From contig CM025853.1 in assembly GCA_003952965.2 (NCBI GenBank), positions 14,989,540-15,053,539 of the forward strand: 64,000 nucleotides of DNA, in the 5' to 3' direction. Positions 21,994 through 33,635 of this stretch are shown here, one piece after another. The translations under genes and the position numbers were made by a program. The DNA is from Morella rubra (lineage: Eukaryota > Streptophyta > Magnoliopsida > Fagales > Myricaceae). Position 1 is the first letter of the stretch, and each line of letters opens with the position of its first letter. Below the pieces are notes generated by a model. That model had not been told where the DNA came from. It did not search any database and saw only the letters and a program-made list of their open reading frames with translations.

Positions 21994-22423
21994 AATATAT
22001 AGTCATCAAAACTATCAACACATTTCTCCTCCTTTGTCATATCAAAAAGACAAAGGATATAAACTTAGATTTATGCATCAAAAATTTGAAAAAGTAAGAT
22101 ATGTGCATGTATTATCCATCAATATCTTTCCCAAATATGCATACTACCAATATCCGTCATATGATCAAAAGGATACAAGCATATCGACGTTAAGAAATCT
22201 GCCACTTTGTCAATCAAAAAATGAATACAAGGATATAACTCAAAAAAATAATCATTTTCATTTAAGAAAACATCCAAAAGAACAACTTGGAGTTTAAATG
22301 ACAATCTTAATAAAATGATATAGAGGATGGCTAATGGGGACTCAAGAGTCCATTGCTATTGTGATAGTAGCCCACCGAGTGGGTTTGTACCAACCTCTTA
22401 GCTACTAATGACAAATTAAAGGT

Positions 22424-23697
22424 GCCTAAGATATAAGACGTGTCCTTGGAGTTTAACTTTTTCCTAGAAATACCCCTAGGGTAGGTTTTGTTGTCCCGCT
22501 GTCCCTGGGTTTAATGCGATTCCCAGCCATGTCCCTCCATCCAACTTCCGTCCAAAAATTGATGGAAGTTGCTGACATGTTAAACACCCTGCACGTCATC
22601 TCCACTAATAATGTAGCACGTGTCCATCTCTGCCTATGCCACGCTAGTGAAGTCAAGTGAAATGTCCATAATGCCCTTGCCACATCATTTTATAAAATTT
22701 TGCAATTGACTAAAGGACCTTTGCTCTCTTCAATTCGATGTCCAAGGCCATTCGAAACGAAGTCCTTAAAGCTTCAAGTGTACTGTAGCAAAAAGTAACC
22801 ATCTGGGTGGGAATGGCACTTCCATTTTACGTGGAAGCAAGCTAGCTAGTTCTCTATCTTTCTCTACCTTCTTGCAAGTTCTAACGCATCAGCCGAAACC
22901 CAAATCCCAAGTTTATATTTGCCATTGCTGCAAATCCAAAGCCATAGTTACTTTCTTGCCATTGCTGCACAACTGAAACCCAAAACTAGAGTCATAGATC
23001 TACACGATCTGCCATTGCCGTATAGTCGAAGAAGGGAAGTAAGTTGGTACTGGCATTGCCGCACCAACATAGCAATTTCTTGTCATATCTGCCATTGCTA
23101 TGGAAGCCAATAAGGATACGAAGAAAGCAGTTGCATTCCCAATGTCCTTTGTTCCATTTAAATTTTGAGTTCAGTGGTTAGAATATAATGGAAAGGAAAT
23201 TACCAAAAAGAAAACACAAATAAATTATAATCAATAGGAAAAAAAATGTTGCATCTGCTTGTCTCAATAAGAAGCAGCATTTCAATGTTAGTTGTTTAAT
23301 GGTGAAAGTCACTGCAAGTTCTTTCCAAATCTGCCATTACTGCACTAGCATAGCAAGTGAAGAGATGGGTGACGTTGAATTGAAGAGGGCAGAGGTCCTT
23401 TAGTTAATTGCAAAATTTTATTAAATGACTTGGCAGGGGCATTATGGACATTTTAGGTGACTTTGTTGGCGTGGTATGCACATTAGGCAGAGATGGACAC
23501 GTGTTGAGTTATTAGTGGAGATGACGTAGAGGGTGTTTAACACGTCAGCAACTTCTATCAATTTTTGGACTGAAGTTGGATGGAGGGACATGGTTGGGAA
23601 TCGCATTAAATCTTAGGGATGACGGGACAACAAAACCTACCCTAGGGGCATTTCTAGGAAAAAGTTAAACCTCAAGGACATGCCTTATATTTTAGCC
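22424..23697. mobile_element. Non-autonomous MULE-type MITE with ~310-bp TIRs (copy A)
   Basis: A 1,274-bp element. The left arm (22,424 to about 22,735) and right arm (about 23,385-23,697) are inverted repeats around 90% alike; the termini read GCCTAAGATATAAG and GGCTAAAATATAAG. Flanking 9-mers are ATTAAAGGT (22,415-22,423) and TTTAAAGGT (23,698-23,706), one mismatch. The empty site with TTTAAAGGT remains in the sister LTR near 27,230. The centre repeats the motif GCCATTGC(T/C) several times and has no transposase. Confidence 0.8.
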
Positions 23698-23998
23698 TTT
23701 AAAGGTCATTCTCAACCAAAAAATTTAGGCTCACAAAATCTCATAAAAGATCATGATTTTGTAAAAATGTCTTCCATAAATGTTCCATTTTGATAAATGC
23801 AAGAAATATAACAAAGATGAATACATTTGCATTTTTAAGATTAACATTTAAGAAATCATCATAGAAGACAATCAATCAACAATGTGTTCTATCAAAGGAT
23901 TATAATTTACCAAAGGTCTTCCCCTTAACATTTGTCCTCAAATGTCACAAGCCTTCTTGATAGACAAGTTTCATCTACATACTCTTTATTGCTCCATC

Positions 23999-25368
23999 CT
24001 ACAAAGAATCAAGAATGGTTTTTGGTACCCAAGCTTTCTTAGGTCCTTCGGTGTTAGCCTTGGTTCTTTTGGAACCCATGTCTTTTTGAGAGCCTTGCTC
24101 CCGAAGTTTCTTTAATACACAATCAAAACTTAGATGCCCATCCTTGTTGCAAAAATGACATGCTTGAGTAGGTGCATAAAAAAACTTAGCTTCCATAAAA
24201 TAATTCTTGAAGCCTAAGTCACTTTTGTCAAAGACACATATTTGACTACTAAGCATGTTTTCCAAAGCTTTGCTTACTTGAGTGAATTTTTCAAGAATGG
24301 TATTTTGTAGAGTAATTTTATCTTTGAAAGCTTTGTTTTCAATTTCTAAGGTTGGAACTTTTAGTTTCAATTTCTCATTATCAAACTTCAAATTTCTTTG
24401 TTCATCATTTAAGGAATCAAGGTCATTTATAGTTAATAAATGCTTCCTTTTCAAAACATTGTATTTGAGTTTAAACTTTTCAAACATAATGTGTAACTCG
24501 TCAAAATCATTTTCTAATTCATCATATGAGTGTTTTGAATCTTCAAGATCTAAGAGATATACCTCATCGTCTTTTAGAGCCATGAAGCACATGTTTGCGA
24601 TTTCTCCATCTTCTTTTTCTTCGGAAGAGCTTTCATCGTTAACATTCCATGATATCGTCTTGTATTTGAGGCTTCTCTTCTCTTCCTTTCTTTTAAGGAA
24701 GTTCTTGAACTTCCTAGTCATCAAGACTGTCTTCCTCTTCGTCATCCTTATCTTTGATAATGGAAGATTTGAGAGCGAACCTCATCTTCTTATTCTCATC
24801 TTCATTGTCAAGCATTTGGATCTCAAGAGTCGTTAAGGATCCAATGAGCTCATCTAAAGGTAGCTTGGTGAGGTCCTTGTGTTCTTGTATGGCGGTCACT
24901 TTGGCCTTCCATGACTTTGATAGTGACCTAAGGATTTTTTCTCACCAAATCGGAGTTAGTATAAGATTTACCAAGAGCATTTAAGGAATTTATAGTGTTG
25001 GTAAATCTAGTAAACATGTCACCAATAGATTCCTCCGGTTTCATTTTGAACAACTCATAGTTATGGACAAACATACTTAGTTTGGACTCTTTGACTTGAT
25101 TTGTCCCTTCATGTGTAATCTCTAGAGCATGTCAAATTTCTTTTGCATTTGTGCATGAAGATATTCTATTAAATTCACATCTATCTAAAGCACAATAAAG
25201 AATATTCATTGCTCTAGCATCAAAAGAGATTTTCTTTTTGTCTAGGTCACTATATTCATTTATCGTTTTTGAGGGTTTCAATCTCTCCAACTTTATTTGT
25301 GGGAATATGTGGACATTCAATATGCATAACCATAAATCATAATCAATAGATTGAAAATAAATACTCAT
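23999..25368 (-). pseudogene. Sirevirus-type gag relic (copy A)
   Basis: Minus-strand gag pieces: 25,368-25,132 (N-terminal), 24,899-24,714 (LPLDELIGSLTTLEIQML, the UBN2-type end) and 24,745-23,999. The last has a long acidic and coiled-coil stretch (YDELENDFDELHIMFEKFKL, LKLKVPTLEIENKAFKDKI) and ends in the knuckle CHFCNKDGHLSFDC. A coiled-coil gag with one CCHC knuckle is characteristic of Sirevirus-related copia elements. Several breaks. Confidence 0.75.
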
Positions 25369-25504
25369 CCTAACTTTCCAATATGCATAATCACTACCAT
25401 CAAAGAATGGTGGACTAAGAGTGTAAAGCTCTTTAACTTAAGTGTTAAGGCTAGAGGTTGTCTTTCTAACTCAAGATTCTTAAATCTTATAAAATGAGCA
25501 CAAA

Positions 25505-25516
25505 GCTCTGATACCA
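25505..25516 (-). other. Primer-binding site of the Sirevirus-like element (copy A)
   Basis: Minus strand reads TGGTATCAGAGC just inside the LTR end at 25,519; initiator tRNA-Met type. Confidence 0.8.
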
Positions 25517-25518
25517 AT

Positions 25519-27247
25519 TGTAATTCCTATGATTAAGGCAACCCAAGAGGGTGGTGAATTGAGTTTCTAAACTTATTCAATTTCAACCCCCAAAATCGTG
25601 TTTGCAAAGTAAATGCTAATTTAGCATAAGTATTAAGAAAATATTAATGCAATAAGTAAATAAATGTTAAATGTAAAGAGAGGGGTTGAGAAGCAAATAC
25701 AAGATTTTTAGGTGGTTCGGCAAACCCGCCTACATCCACCCCTCAAGCTCCTTTCCAAGCCTTAAGGTTTTTCCACTATCTTCAAATAGTATACACTTTA
25801 GCTTCCGGGTGCTAGAGAACCTTACAAATGCTTTCTCGGGCTCAACACTAACAGCCCAAGTGGTTTTTCAAGCGCACCACTCAAAACCTGACCAAGCTTG
25901 AGATATACCCTCTTTAAGCTTCTTCTTTAGTGAACAACCTCACTAAAGGAACCACTTCTTTTGAATAGAAAGATACAAGAATTAAACTCTCTCAAAGAAT
26001 GAATAAGCAAATGGAAAGCTCTATCTCTTTTAGTTCACATAATAAGAAGGATGTGAAGATGTAATTTATGTGAATGATATGAGAAATATGAAAAGGAAGG
26101 TTTAAGATTTATCTCAAACTATAGAAATGACATCCGCTTCAACTAGCAGTTGCCCAATGGTCATAAAATTTGAATACTGTCAAATTTTTGTCCTACACGC
26201 CCGGTCGACCGCTTATAGACCGCTATAACACTGTTCATCATCTACTATAATTGAAAAGCCCGTTTTTAACAATTTTTTAAATCCCAATTTCAAAAACCAA
26301 CTTCCCTAAAGTATAACCAAGGCTTGGAGTTTATATAGGGATGATTTGAAAACACTTTAAGCCGCATTTTGGTTGTCAAACTTGTAATAAGCAGATTATT
26401 GACAGTTTGAAAGATATGCAAGTGTATATTCAAATCCTTGTCAAAAGTGAACTAAGAGTTACAAGGTTATGCCCTATGGTCTTGAATCTTCACTTTTGAG
26501 CTCCTTGCATCTTCTTGATCTTCAATCTTTTTATCTTTGGCTCTTTGATAAAAATGTCTTTGTCTTTGAAGATGTCCATTTTGTAAACTTAATCCATTTA
26601 TAAAATCATCAAACTATCAATTGTGAAAAAAAATGAACAATCTCCCCATTTTTGATGATGACAATAAATTGATAGTTTTGGGATGACTCCCCCTATCTTT
26701 TGCAATTGGACAATCATTTGAAACTTAAGATAAAACATTAGTAGCCATTGGATTCATAAAAAGATAATACAATCAATATTCATAATCCGATTCAAAAGGA
26801 GAATATATAGTCATCAAAACTATCAACACATTTCTCCTCCTTTGTCACATCAAAAAGACAAAGGATATATAAACTTAGATGGATGCATCAAAAATTTGAC
26901 AAAAATTAAATATGTGCATGCATTATCCATCAATATCTTCCCCAAATATGCATACTACAAATATCCATCATATGATCAAAGGGAATACAAGCATATCGAC
27001 ATTAAGAAATCTCCCCTTTGTCAATCAAAAAGTGAATACAAGAATAAAACTCAAAAAAATAATCATTTTCATTTAAGAAAACATCCAAAAGAACAAGTTA
27101 GTGTTTTAAATGACAATCTTATTGAAATGGTATAAAGGATGACTAATGGAGACTCAAGAGTCCATCACTATTACGATAGTAGCCCATCGAGTGGGTTTGT
27201 ACCAACCTCTTAGCTATCAATGACAATTTAAAGGTCATTCTCAACCA
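25519..27247 (-). repeat. 5' LTR of the Sirevirus-like element (copy A)
   Basis: A 1,729-bp LTR without the two insertions of its sister, so it preserves both empty sites (near 26,805 and 27,230). About 130 bp present in the other LTR are absent around 26,130. Confidence 0.8.
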
Positions 27248-29214
27248 AGATATCTAACTAAGAAAATTGGTTTTTGGACAGTTTATGGATCGGCTATTAT
27301 AGGCTTAATATTTGATGTTTTCTTGCAGTTTTGCATGGTGGGATAACTGATTGATTTGTTAACAGATTGCAAAGTGTGTAAAGTTAGGAGACAATTTTTT
27401 GTTGTCGCAGATCTTTTTGAAGATGTTCACCTACTGTTATTGTTTTCTCTTTTTTGTGAAGGTTGTGCAGACTGCTAAATGATATTATGGCAGAATTGTA
27501 AAGAACATGTAATGCTCTTTTGATTAGAAACAATGTGCACATATGTAATTAGAAATGTGCATTTGATATGGAAGATGCACTCTAATATGTAAAGTTTCTT
27601 TTTTGTGCATCTGTATTCGATCTGATATGATATGGAAGGTTGCTTTTTGAATACCAAACAATGTCCATAGCCTTGATCAATGTGTTCCTTTTTTCATAAC
27701 AAAAGGTTCTGGGACCACAAAATTTGACAGCAAATTGTGCACGTGGTTGGGACCTTAAGATTGAGGTTAATGAAAGACGAGGAATGCGAACTATGACATA
27801 GCTCTGACCCGTGACCCGTGACCTCCACTAGCAGCAATGGAAGACGAGGAATGCGAACTATGTGTATAAAACTCGACTATGTTTACAGCCAAGACATATT
27901 AACAGAAAGCATATATATAGAAAGATGTAATAAACTTGACTATGTATGTGTATACCATCTCTTTTTCATAGACACAATTTTCATCCTTAGATGTAATCTA
28001 GGATAAGAGAAATACCAGTCAAGAAACAGAGTGCTAGAAGCCCTTTAATCAGGGACTAGTAAAGAGAGCCAGGTGTGGTTATTAGTACCAGACAATAGCT
28101 TGAAACTAGGACCAGCTTCAGCATATAAAGGTACAGCTTAAAAGAGAATAAAGCATGCATCCTAGAAAGTTCTCAAATAGAGTTCGAGAAGAAGTTAAAA
28201 GAACAGGAGTGCATCTTAGAAAGTTCTAAAAAAAAAAAGGTGAAAGACCTTAAATCCAAACGTCAGAGCTGGAACCATAAAGAGCACATTTACCAGAGTG
28301 TTACGAAATTTTAGTTTGGTGCATTACAGGTATGGTTTCAGATGATAGTATTGTTTCAACTGTCTTCTAGTGATGGTTAACGTCAGACCTTTCTCTAACT
28401 ATGAGAAACATACAACAACTTAGGTTTGCTTCTACATCCATTAAGCAAGAAATTCTGAATGCAAAAAATGGCTATTTGGAGGAATTTGATGAATTAGGAG
28501 TGGCTTGTGAATATTTAAGTATTTATGATGTCTCTGAAAGGCAAACTCTAAATAAGTTGACTTTGCCTTATTTAGAAAGCTTAAAGTATTAGCAGATACA
28601 ATTGAAATATAATGCACAATAAATATTAGAGTGAATGACTTTGCCTTGTGAGAATACCATTTTTTGAGACCAAATTCGGATAAGGCCTTTTCTTCCTGGA
28701 TAGACAGAAAATTAGACAATAATAGAATTGATTGGCAAAGACGGGCAGTTGGTTATTGCAAATCCCTCAAAGCAAGGGAAATAAGCTCATCGGTTGTTCA
28801 AGTTTAATAAGATCCTTGGTCCAGTATCAACTTAAGGTGTCTATCACCTTCCATTGTAGACCTAACTCATCAAACCTGAGTATGCAAGCATATATTTAGG
28901 TAGATTTTAAAGCATCGACACAGATCTCAAACAGAAGAATGGGCAAACCTGTTTTCTTTCATTGATGCCTACAAGCGCTGGAGAAAAAAATCGGAAACCA
29001 CTGAGGATCTTTCGCGTCGCAGCAATAACTCCTCCTTGCTCCTTCGTTTTCTTGTCCTTCTGGTTAGGGTTTACAAAAGGGGGGGGGGAATTGAGCTAAA
29101 AGGAGGATTCGTAAAACTAAAGGCCAATGAATTAGGATGAGGCTGAAGTGAGGCTTTCGAATAGAACACACCGTTTCATTTAAGGTCGGAATTAGCTATT
29201 GTTTAGGGGTGAAC
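27248..29214. other. Interior of MULE right of the Sirevirus-like element; no recognised gene (copy A)
   Basis: No transposase catalytic domain is recognised. The left part looks like a 3' untranslated region. A short plus frame at 28,401-28,592 (starts MRNIQQLRFASTSIKQEIL) and, in another frame, WIDRKLDNNRIDWQRRAVGY near 28,690-28,750 look protein-like but I do not recognise them. They could be host exons captured by the MULE. A near-duplicate 20-mer (gaagacgaggaatgcgaact) occurs at about 27,774 and 27,841. Confidence 0.4.
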
Positions 29215-29427
29215 GACAAATGCCAGGTGGCTGAGGTGGAGCACGTTGACTGACGTGTAGGGTCTTGTTGACGCATAAGATCATTTCATTAATCAGACTG
29301 ACAATAGAGTAACGGAAGGATTAATTTTAAAATTGATTGTAAACTTATGGACTAAAATTTGGAGCCATTAAAATGCAACTAAAAATAAAAAGGGTGTAAA
29401 ACCTAGTGACTAAACATCAAATATTCC

Positions 29428-29906
29428 TTTTTTTAAAAAAAATTAGGGCTCAAAATTACTAGACTGTGGTGTTTGAGTGCCTTTGGGCCTGATTAAAAAA
29501 ATTACAAAATAATCTCTCTCTCTATCAAATTATTCTTTTTCATTATAATATTCATTCAAATCTTCTCTCTATTCACTTTTTCACCAACTTCCATAAACTA
29601 TCTTCACTTTTTTCACCAACTCTTGTACCCTAAAATTTTAACAATCAAACATTGAGCCTTATTTTAGAAAAAAAAAATTAGAACAGTAAATTTCGTCGAT
29701 TCGGGTTCCAATTCTCATTTGAGAAAATGGACAAAATTGCATTCAATAGCAAAACCAAAACTGCCTTACTTTGACCCTTTTTTTTTAGCCCCACCAAAGG
29801 CTCAACAACGGTGGCAACGCCCCCTTTGGGCATTCGTTGTTAATGCCATTAGCAACTTGTGGCTTACATGAGTTAAAAAAGTATTTAAAGTGTGCCACAA
29901 TACAAA
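29428..29906. other. Gene-free AT-rich stretch (copy A)
   Basis: No coding sequence or terminal repeats recognised. Might be the detached part of the gypsy-A LTR into which the MULE went, but I found no decisive motif. Confidence 0.35.
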
Positions 29907-31450
29907 ATAGGCTAAATTACTTTGCTAGTCTTCGGGTTTTCGTAATTCCCAATTTAATCCCTATGGTAAGTTTTTTCCAACAGGCTCCCTGTGTTTTAGA
30001 CCACTTGCCAGTTTAGTCCCCCGTTAATTTGGATGATGGAAATTGATGACGTAGCTAACGGCTATTTTGGCCCAAAGTTGTTTCTTAAACAATTCGTTTT
30101 TTATTTTGATGATAACAAAGAATTATAGTTGCTTTGAAGGTTTTTAGAACTCGTTATGTCAATCCAACATTTCTAATGTGTTTTTTAAAAGATTGAAGTT
30201 ATCTCTCTATAAAATGTTCTAAATGTATATAAACACCAACGCATAAGTTAAAATAGTCATATTATTTATTGTAGGTGTTTATAGATAAATTGGAGTGGAA
30301 TCCACACCTTCAAGTTGCTGGAAAACTTCTCCAGCATTGATGGTGTCGACACATTGCACTGTCACCCGAGTGCATGTTTGACAGCGTTGACACATTGATA
30401 ATGGTGTTGACACATTGCACTAGCACCCGAGAGCAAAAATTCAGACCAATTTTGTGGTGTCGACACATGTTGTGATTACGTAGATTCTCCTAGAACACTG
30501 CTAGCAAATCATTTTGACTTAAAATGACTTCGGCACCCTCCAACGGTACAATAAAGTCACTTGAAGACCTTTCAAGTCTAGAGGATTATAAATAGAACAA
30601 GATTGAGAGATAAAGATAAGCACTTGCACATCATTTATGACCCAACTTCTTTAGAGAGAAAGAGCTTTGTAGAAAAAAGAAGAACCCAGATCTCAAGAAA
30701 CCTAGTACTACACGTGCCAAGACAAAATCATTCTTACTCGAATCTTGTCTTCTTGCTCGTCATTGTGCCTTACATTTGTTTATTTGGCTTAGAGAGTCTC
30801 TTTTTCTTATTTTCTTCTACTCATCTTTTACAAAACATTTTAGTGTTGTGTGACGCTTGGTCCTACTCGTGAGGGTAGAAAAAATCCCTTTGGTTATTCT
30901 GATTTGTGAAGGGAGTTGAAGCGTGAGTTCGTAAAACACTTTGGTAACGGTTATTTAGCACCCAGAAGCTAAGGTATATTGCTACTAAAGAATAGTGGAG
31001 AAAACCCAAGTAAGTCAATAGTTTTAGGGGTGGACGCAGGCAAGTCTTGGCCGAACCACCTAAAAATACTAGTGTCATCTTTCTATCCCTTGCACTCTTC
31101 TATTTGCATTATATATGCGATTGTGGTGCACTATTCTATATTGAATATTTATCTTGACTTAGCATTGCAAAAGTTTTAATTTTTATTAAAACCCAATTCA
31201 CCCCCCATCTTGGATTGTCATCTAGACTCACATGCTACCACGTCACACCCAATAAAAAGCATACACTTGATAAAAATCCTCAAATTAAAAATTGCCAAAT
31301 CGAAAATTTCTAAAATCGTCATCAAGTTAACAGAGGGACTAAACTAGTAATTGGTCCAAAACACAAGGGGGCCTGTAGGAAAAAATTTACCGTAGGGACT
31401 AAAATGAGAATCACAAAAACCCTAGGTATTGACAGAGTAATTTAGCCTAT
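29907..31450. mobile_element. Mutator-like TIR element interrupted by a solo LTR (copy A)
   Basis: The ends read ATAGGCTAAATTAC on both strands. The arms (29,907-30,078 and about 31,235-31,450) match as inverted repeats with blocks such as TTTAGTCCC and CTGTGTTTT(A/G)GACCA. Without the inserted LTR the element is about 400 bp with almost no centre, so a foldback MITE. Flanking duplications are not convincing, so the superfamily is inferred from TIR length and style. Confidence 0.6.
30079..31230 (+). mobile_element. Solo Sirevirus-type LTR inside the TIR element (copy A)
   Basis: Starts TGTTTCTTAAACAATTCG followed by TTTTGATGATAACAAAG, and ends with AACCCAATTCACCCCCCATC and TTGGATTGTCA..., the usual Sirevirus LTR tail. 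It shares the CCGAACCACCTAAAAAT block (near 31,050) with the reverse LTRs at 19,323 and 25,519. Repeats of GT(C/T)GACACATTG occur at 30,345-30,470. No internal domain and no clear 5-bp duplication; exact ends uncertain by about 10 bp. Confidence 0.6.
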
Positions 31451-31763
31451 AAAATAAACAAGACAGAGAAGAATGAAAAAATTCATAGTCTAAAAACAAC
31501 TAAATTGACTTTAATACCAATATTAGAAATATCTTATGCATAACGAAAATAATATGCGATTTCTATATACCTCGCGTTCCCGAAATCAAATTCTTTTAGT
31601 TGCTTCAACCACTCCAATGATCAAAGTCCCAGAAATTGTTCCTGGAGTATCTACAAATTAAAGAATCACTCACAAATTTCACATTCTAAATGCATGAGGA
31701 AGGAGAGTAGTATTGGAGAGAGATATTTTGTCTCAAAAGTGCTCTTTGCATTGAGGGAGGAGC
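31451..31763. other. No recognised feature (copy A)
   Basis: AT-rich. I see no coding frame or terminal repeat that I can name. Confidence 0.3.
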
Positions 31764-31995
31764 CATTACAAAATAATTTACTTTAGTGATGAAATATTTT
31801 GTCACTAAAAGTCAAATTTTCATCACTAAAAGTATTAGTGACAAAAATTTTTATCATGGGTTTCATCAGCAAAAGCCCGTCACTAAATGTTTTTATGATG
31901 AAACCCAAATTTCGTCACGAAAAACAATTTTTAACAAGATTTTTTTCATCACTAATGATTTTTTGTGACGGCAAATTTCGTTACAAAAGGTAGTG
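31764..31995. mobile_element. CACTA-like MITE (copy A)
   Basis: A 232-bp element. The left end CATTACAAAATAATTT and right end (reverse complement CACTACCTTTTGTAACG) resemble the CACTACAAAA terminus of En/Spm elements. The inside repeats GTCACTAAA / TTTCGTCAC on both strands, the style of CACTA subterminal repeats. The flanking 3-mers (agc, att) do not match. Confidence 0.5.
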
Positions 31996-33299
31996 ATTGA
32001 TCGTCCATATGCCATTGGGTCACCTTCTGAACAATCAATCGTCTAATAGAAATGCACGATCGATCGGCTATAGCCACCGATCGGACATACATTTTGGCAA
32101 TCAGTCTTAATAGCGATTCTGATCGAACAAGCATTAGTAGATGATCATAGTGCTAATAATCATTGTGCGCATGATAAATAAAATAATTTTACAAATGCAT
32201 CTGGACATGATATGAACTAGATACGTTGTATTCGGGAATAAAATATTTGCATTAAAATTTTGTTTAATCTCAAGTCGTAGCATAAACATAAATCATGTTA
32301 TTTCATCAATTTAAATCACAACTTGGATTAATGACCCTTAATTAATTTTTCATCTTAAACCAATAATTAGAACATGAAAGAATTGCGATTATAATGATTT
32401 TAAATGTACTAATTATTCAATATTCTAGCTCAATCACATTCCCAACTAACTTTTTACTAGTCTCCTAGCAATGAAAGTGAAAAGCAATGAGCTAGACATA
32501 TCCTAGGAATAAAGCTCAACTAACATCAACTATTATTCAAACTCAAATGCCACAACTTATTATGAAGTTAAGAAACTGATTTTTAAACACACTTGAATTT
32601 TCAAATAGTTCTCATTAAGCAAACAATCATTTCACAGAGATAAAGAGATCAGTTTTTTGTGTGTGTCAAAGGAAATACTCAAGTCATAAAAATGAATGAC
32701 ATCACAAGAGTGACAAACCCTAGAATTAGTGTCTAATAAAGGACCTTAGCATGCTTCAAAATTGATGGGAATGATAGTTTTCATGCTTAACACTATTAAT
32801 TAAAAGCTATTTCCATAGCTCCCAATACTTAGGTAACTATTCACATCCCAACACTTGAGTTCATGACTCAAGCCTGTCATCACAATCATTTGCACAAGTT
32901 TCCTCTCTTTTTTTTTTTAATCTATCTTTGCTTATTTTCTTCATCTCTTTTATTTTTCCCCTTTTTTTTTATAGTGGTTCAATAGCTATATCACTTATCT
33001 GCTTCTTAAAATCTCACTCACCAAAATGTCAAAAGCCATGCCGAGTATGTGCTCAAAATTGAACACACCAAATTATCTAAGTGAAGTGTGCTAGTGTGAG
33101 ATGCAAAAATATCATGCAAGTTCATTCTTAACTTAAAATCGAAGGCATCTAATGGGATTGCAAACAAGTAATATCAGTTGCATACCCGCTCCTAATATGT
33201 TCCTATATCAGTTGCAAACAAGTAATATCAGTTGCATACTCGTTCACAAACCTACTTAGATTCATACAAAAGTGAGTTGAGGCATGTCAAATAAGCCCA
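31996..33299. other. Gene-free stretch, possibly 3' part of the Athila/Tat relic (copy A)
   Basis: No coding region is recognised. At 33,160-33,245 a ~50-bp unit (gcaaacaagtaatatcagtt...) is present twice in tandem. TC- and T-rich tracts lie near 32,905-32,970. It adjoins the pol-downstream motif of the gypsy relic and so may be its 3' untranslated region or LTR. Confidence 0.35.
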
Positions 33300-33635
33300 G
33301 TCATGTGAGATCAGTACAACATGTAAGTTTGACAGAACTTGCTCTCCCCAACTAAATTAAACATTGTCCTCAATGTGAAAGCGTAAGGGAAAACAAAAAA
33401 TATGTGCACAGAGAGAAGCAAATCACCAGAAAGCCACTAGAAAATCACAACCAAGAAGTTCAAAAGAAGGAAAATGAAAATAAGAATTGAAATAACAAAA
33501 AAAGGAAAAAAAAAATAAAGACAGTAAAAGAGAAAGGTCAGAGGACTCTCTTGGGGTCATGTAGATAAAAGACTGGCATATGCTAATTGCTTGTGTAACT
33601 CACAACTGATAATTGAGGAGAACATTATCTCTCTA

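Larger units (their letters stand above)
19323..23718 (-). repeat. 3' LTR of the Sirevirus-like element, carrying two insertions (copy A)
   Basis: Homologous to 25,519-27,247 throughout. It contains a solo copia LTR (20,740-21,993) and a MULE-type MITE (22,424-23,697). It keeps about 130 bp near 19,930-20,090 that the other LTR lacks. Confidence 0.8.
19323..27247 (-). mobile_element. Sirevirus-like LTR element with gag but no pol (copy A)
   Basis: Minus-strand LTR fossil. LTRs are 25,519-27,247 (5', 1,729 bp) and 19,323-23,718 (3', about 1,850 bp once its two insertions are set aside). Both end in the Sirevirus-type ...TGGGTTGCCTTAATC...GGAATTACA. A primer site for initiator tRNA-Met lies at 25,505-25,516, gag at about 25,370-23,999, and then the 3' LTR. 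No protease, integrase or reverse transcriptase is present. The LTRs differ at roughly one base in eight to ten where I compared them, so it is old. The flanking 5-mers (gttca, agata) do not match. Confidence 0.75.
17852..29427 (+). mobile_element. Mutator-like element (MULE) with ~200-bp TIRs, heavily interrupted (copy A)
   Basis: The left end (17,852-18,060) and the reverse complement of the right end (about 29,215-29,427) share blocks in the same order: TTTAGTCA, TAGRTTTT, ACCCTTTT, GCATTTTAATGG, CCAAATTTTAGTCCAT, CCGTTAC, ACACGTCAG. Flanks are T runs of 8-10 bases, compatible with a 9-bp duplication but not diagnostic. A MULE transposase N-terminus is present at 19,117-19,322. The Sirevirus-like element at 19,323-27,247 has split it. 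DNA transposon, not functional. Confidence 0.65.

Noticed and set aside
24282-24836. 184-residue plus-strand frame
   Set aside because: Antisense to the Sirevirus-type gag, with no domain of its own; a shadow of the gag composition. The same applies at 52,281-52,640.
19323-27247. Target duplication for the Sirevirus-like element
   Set aside because: The 5-mers at the two outer ends do not match under any end placement I tried.
31764-31995. 3-bp duplication for the CACTA-like MITE
   Set aside because: Flanking triplets agc and att differ, so the superfamily call rests only on termini and internal repeats.
33160-33245. Possible CRISPR-like or satellite array
   Set aside because: Only two units of ~50 bp; a simple local duplication in plant DNA.
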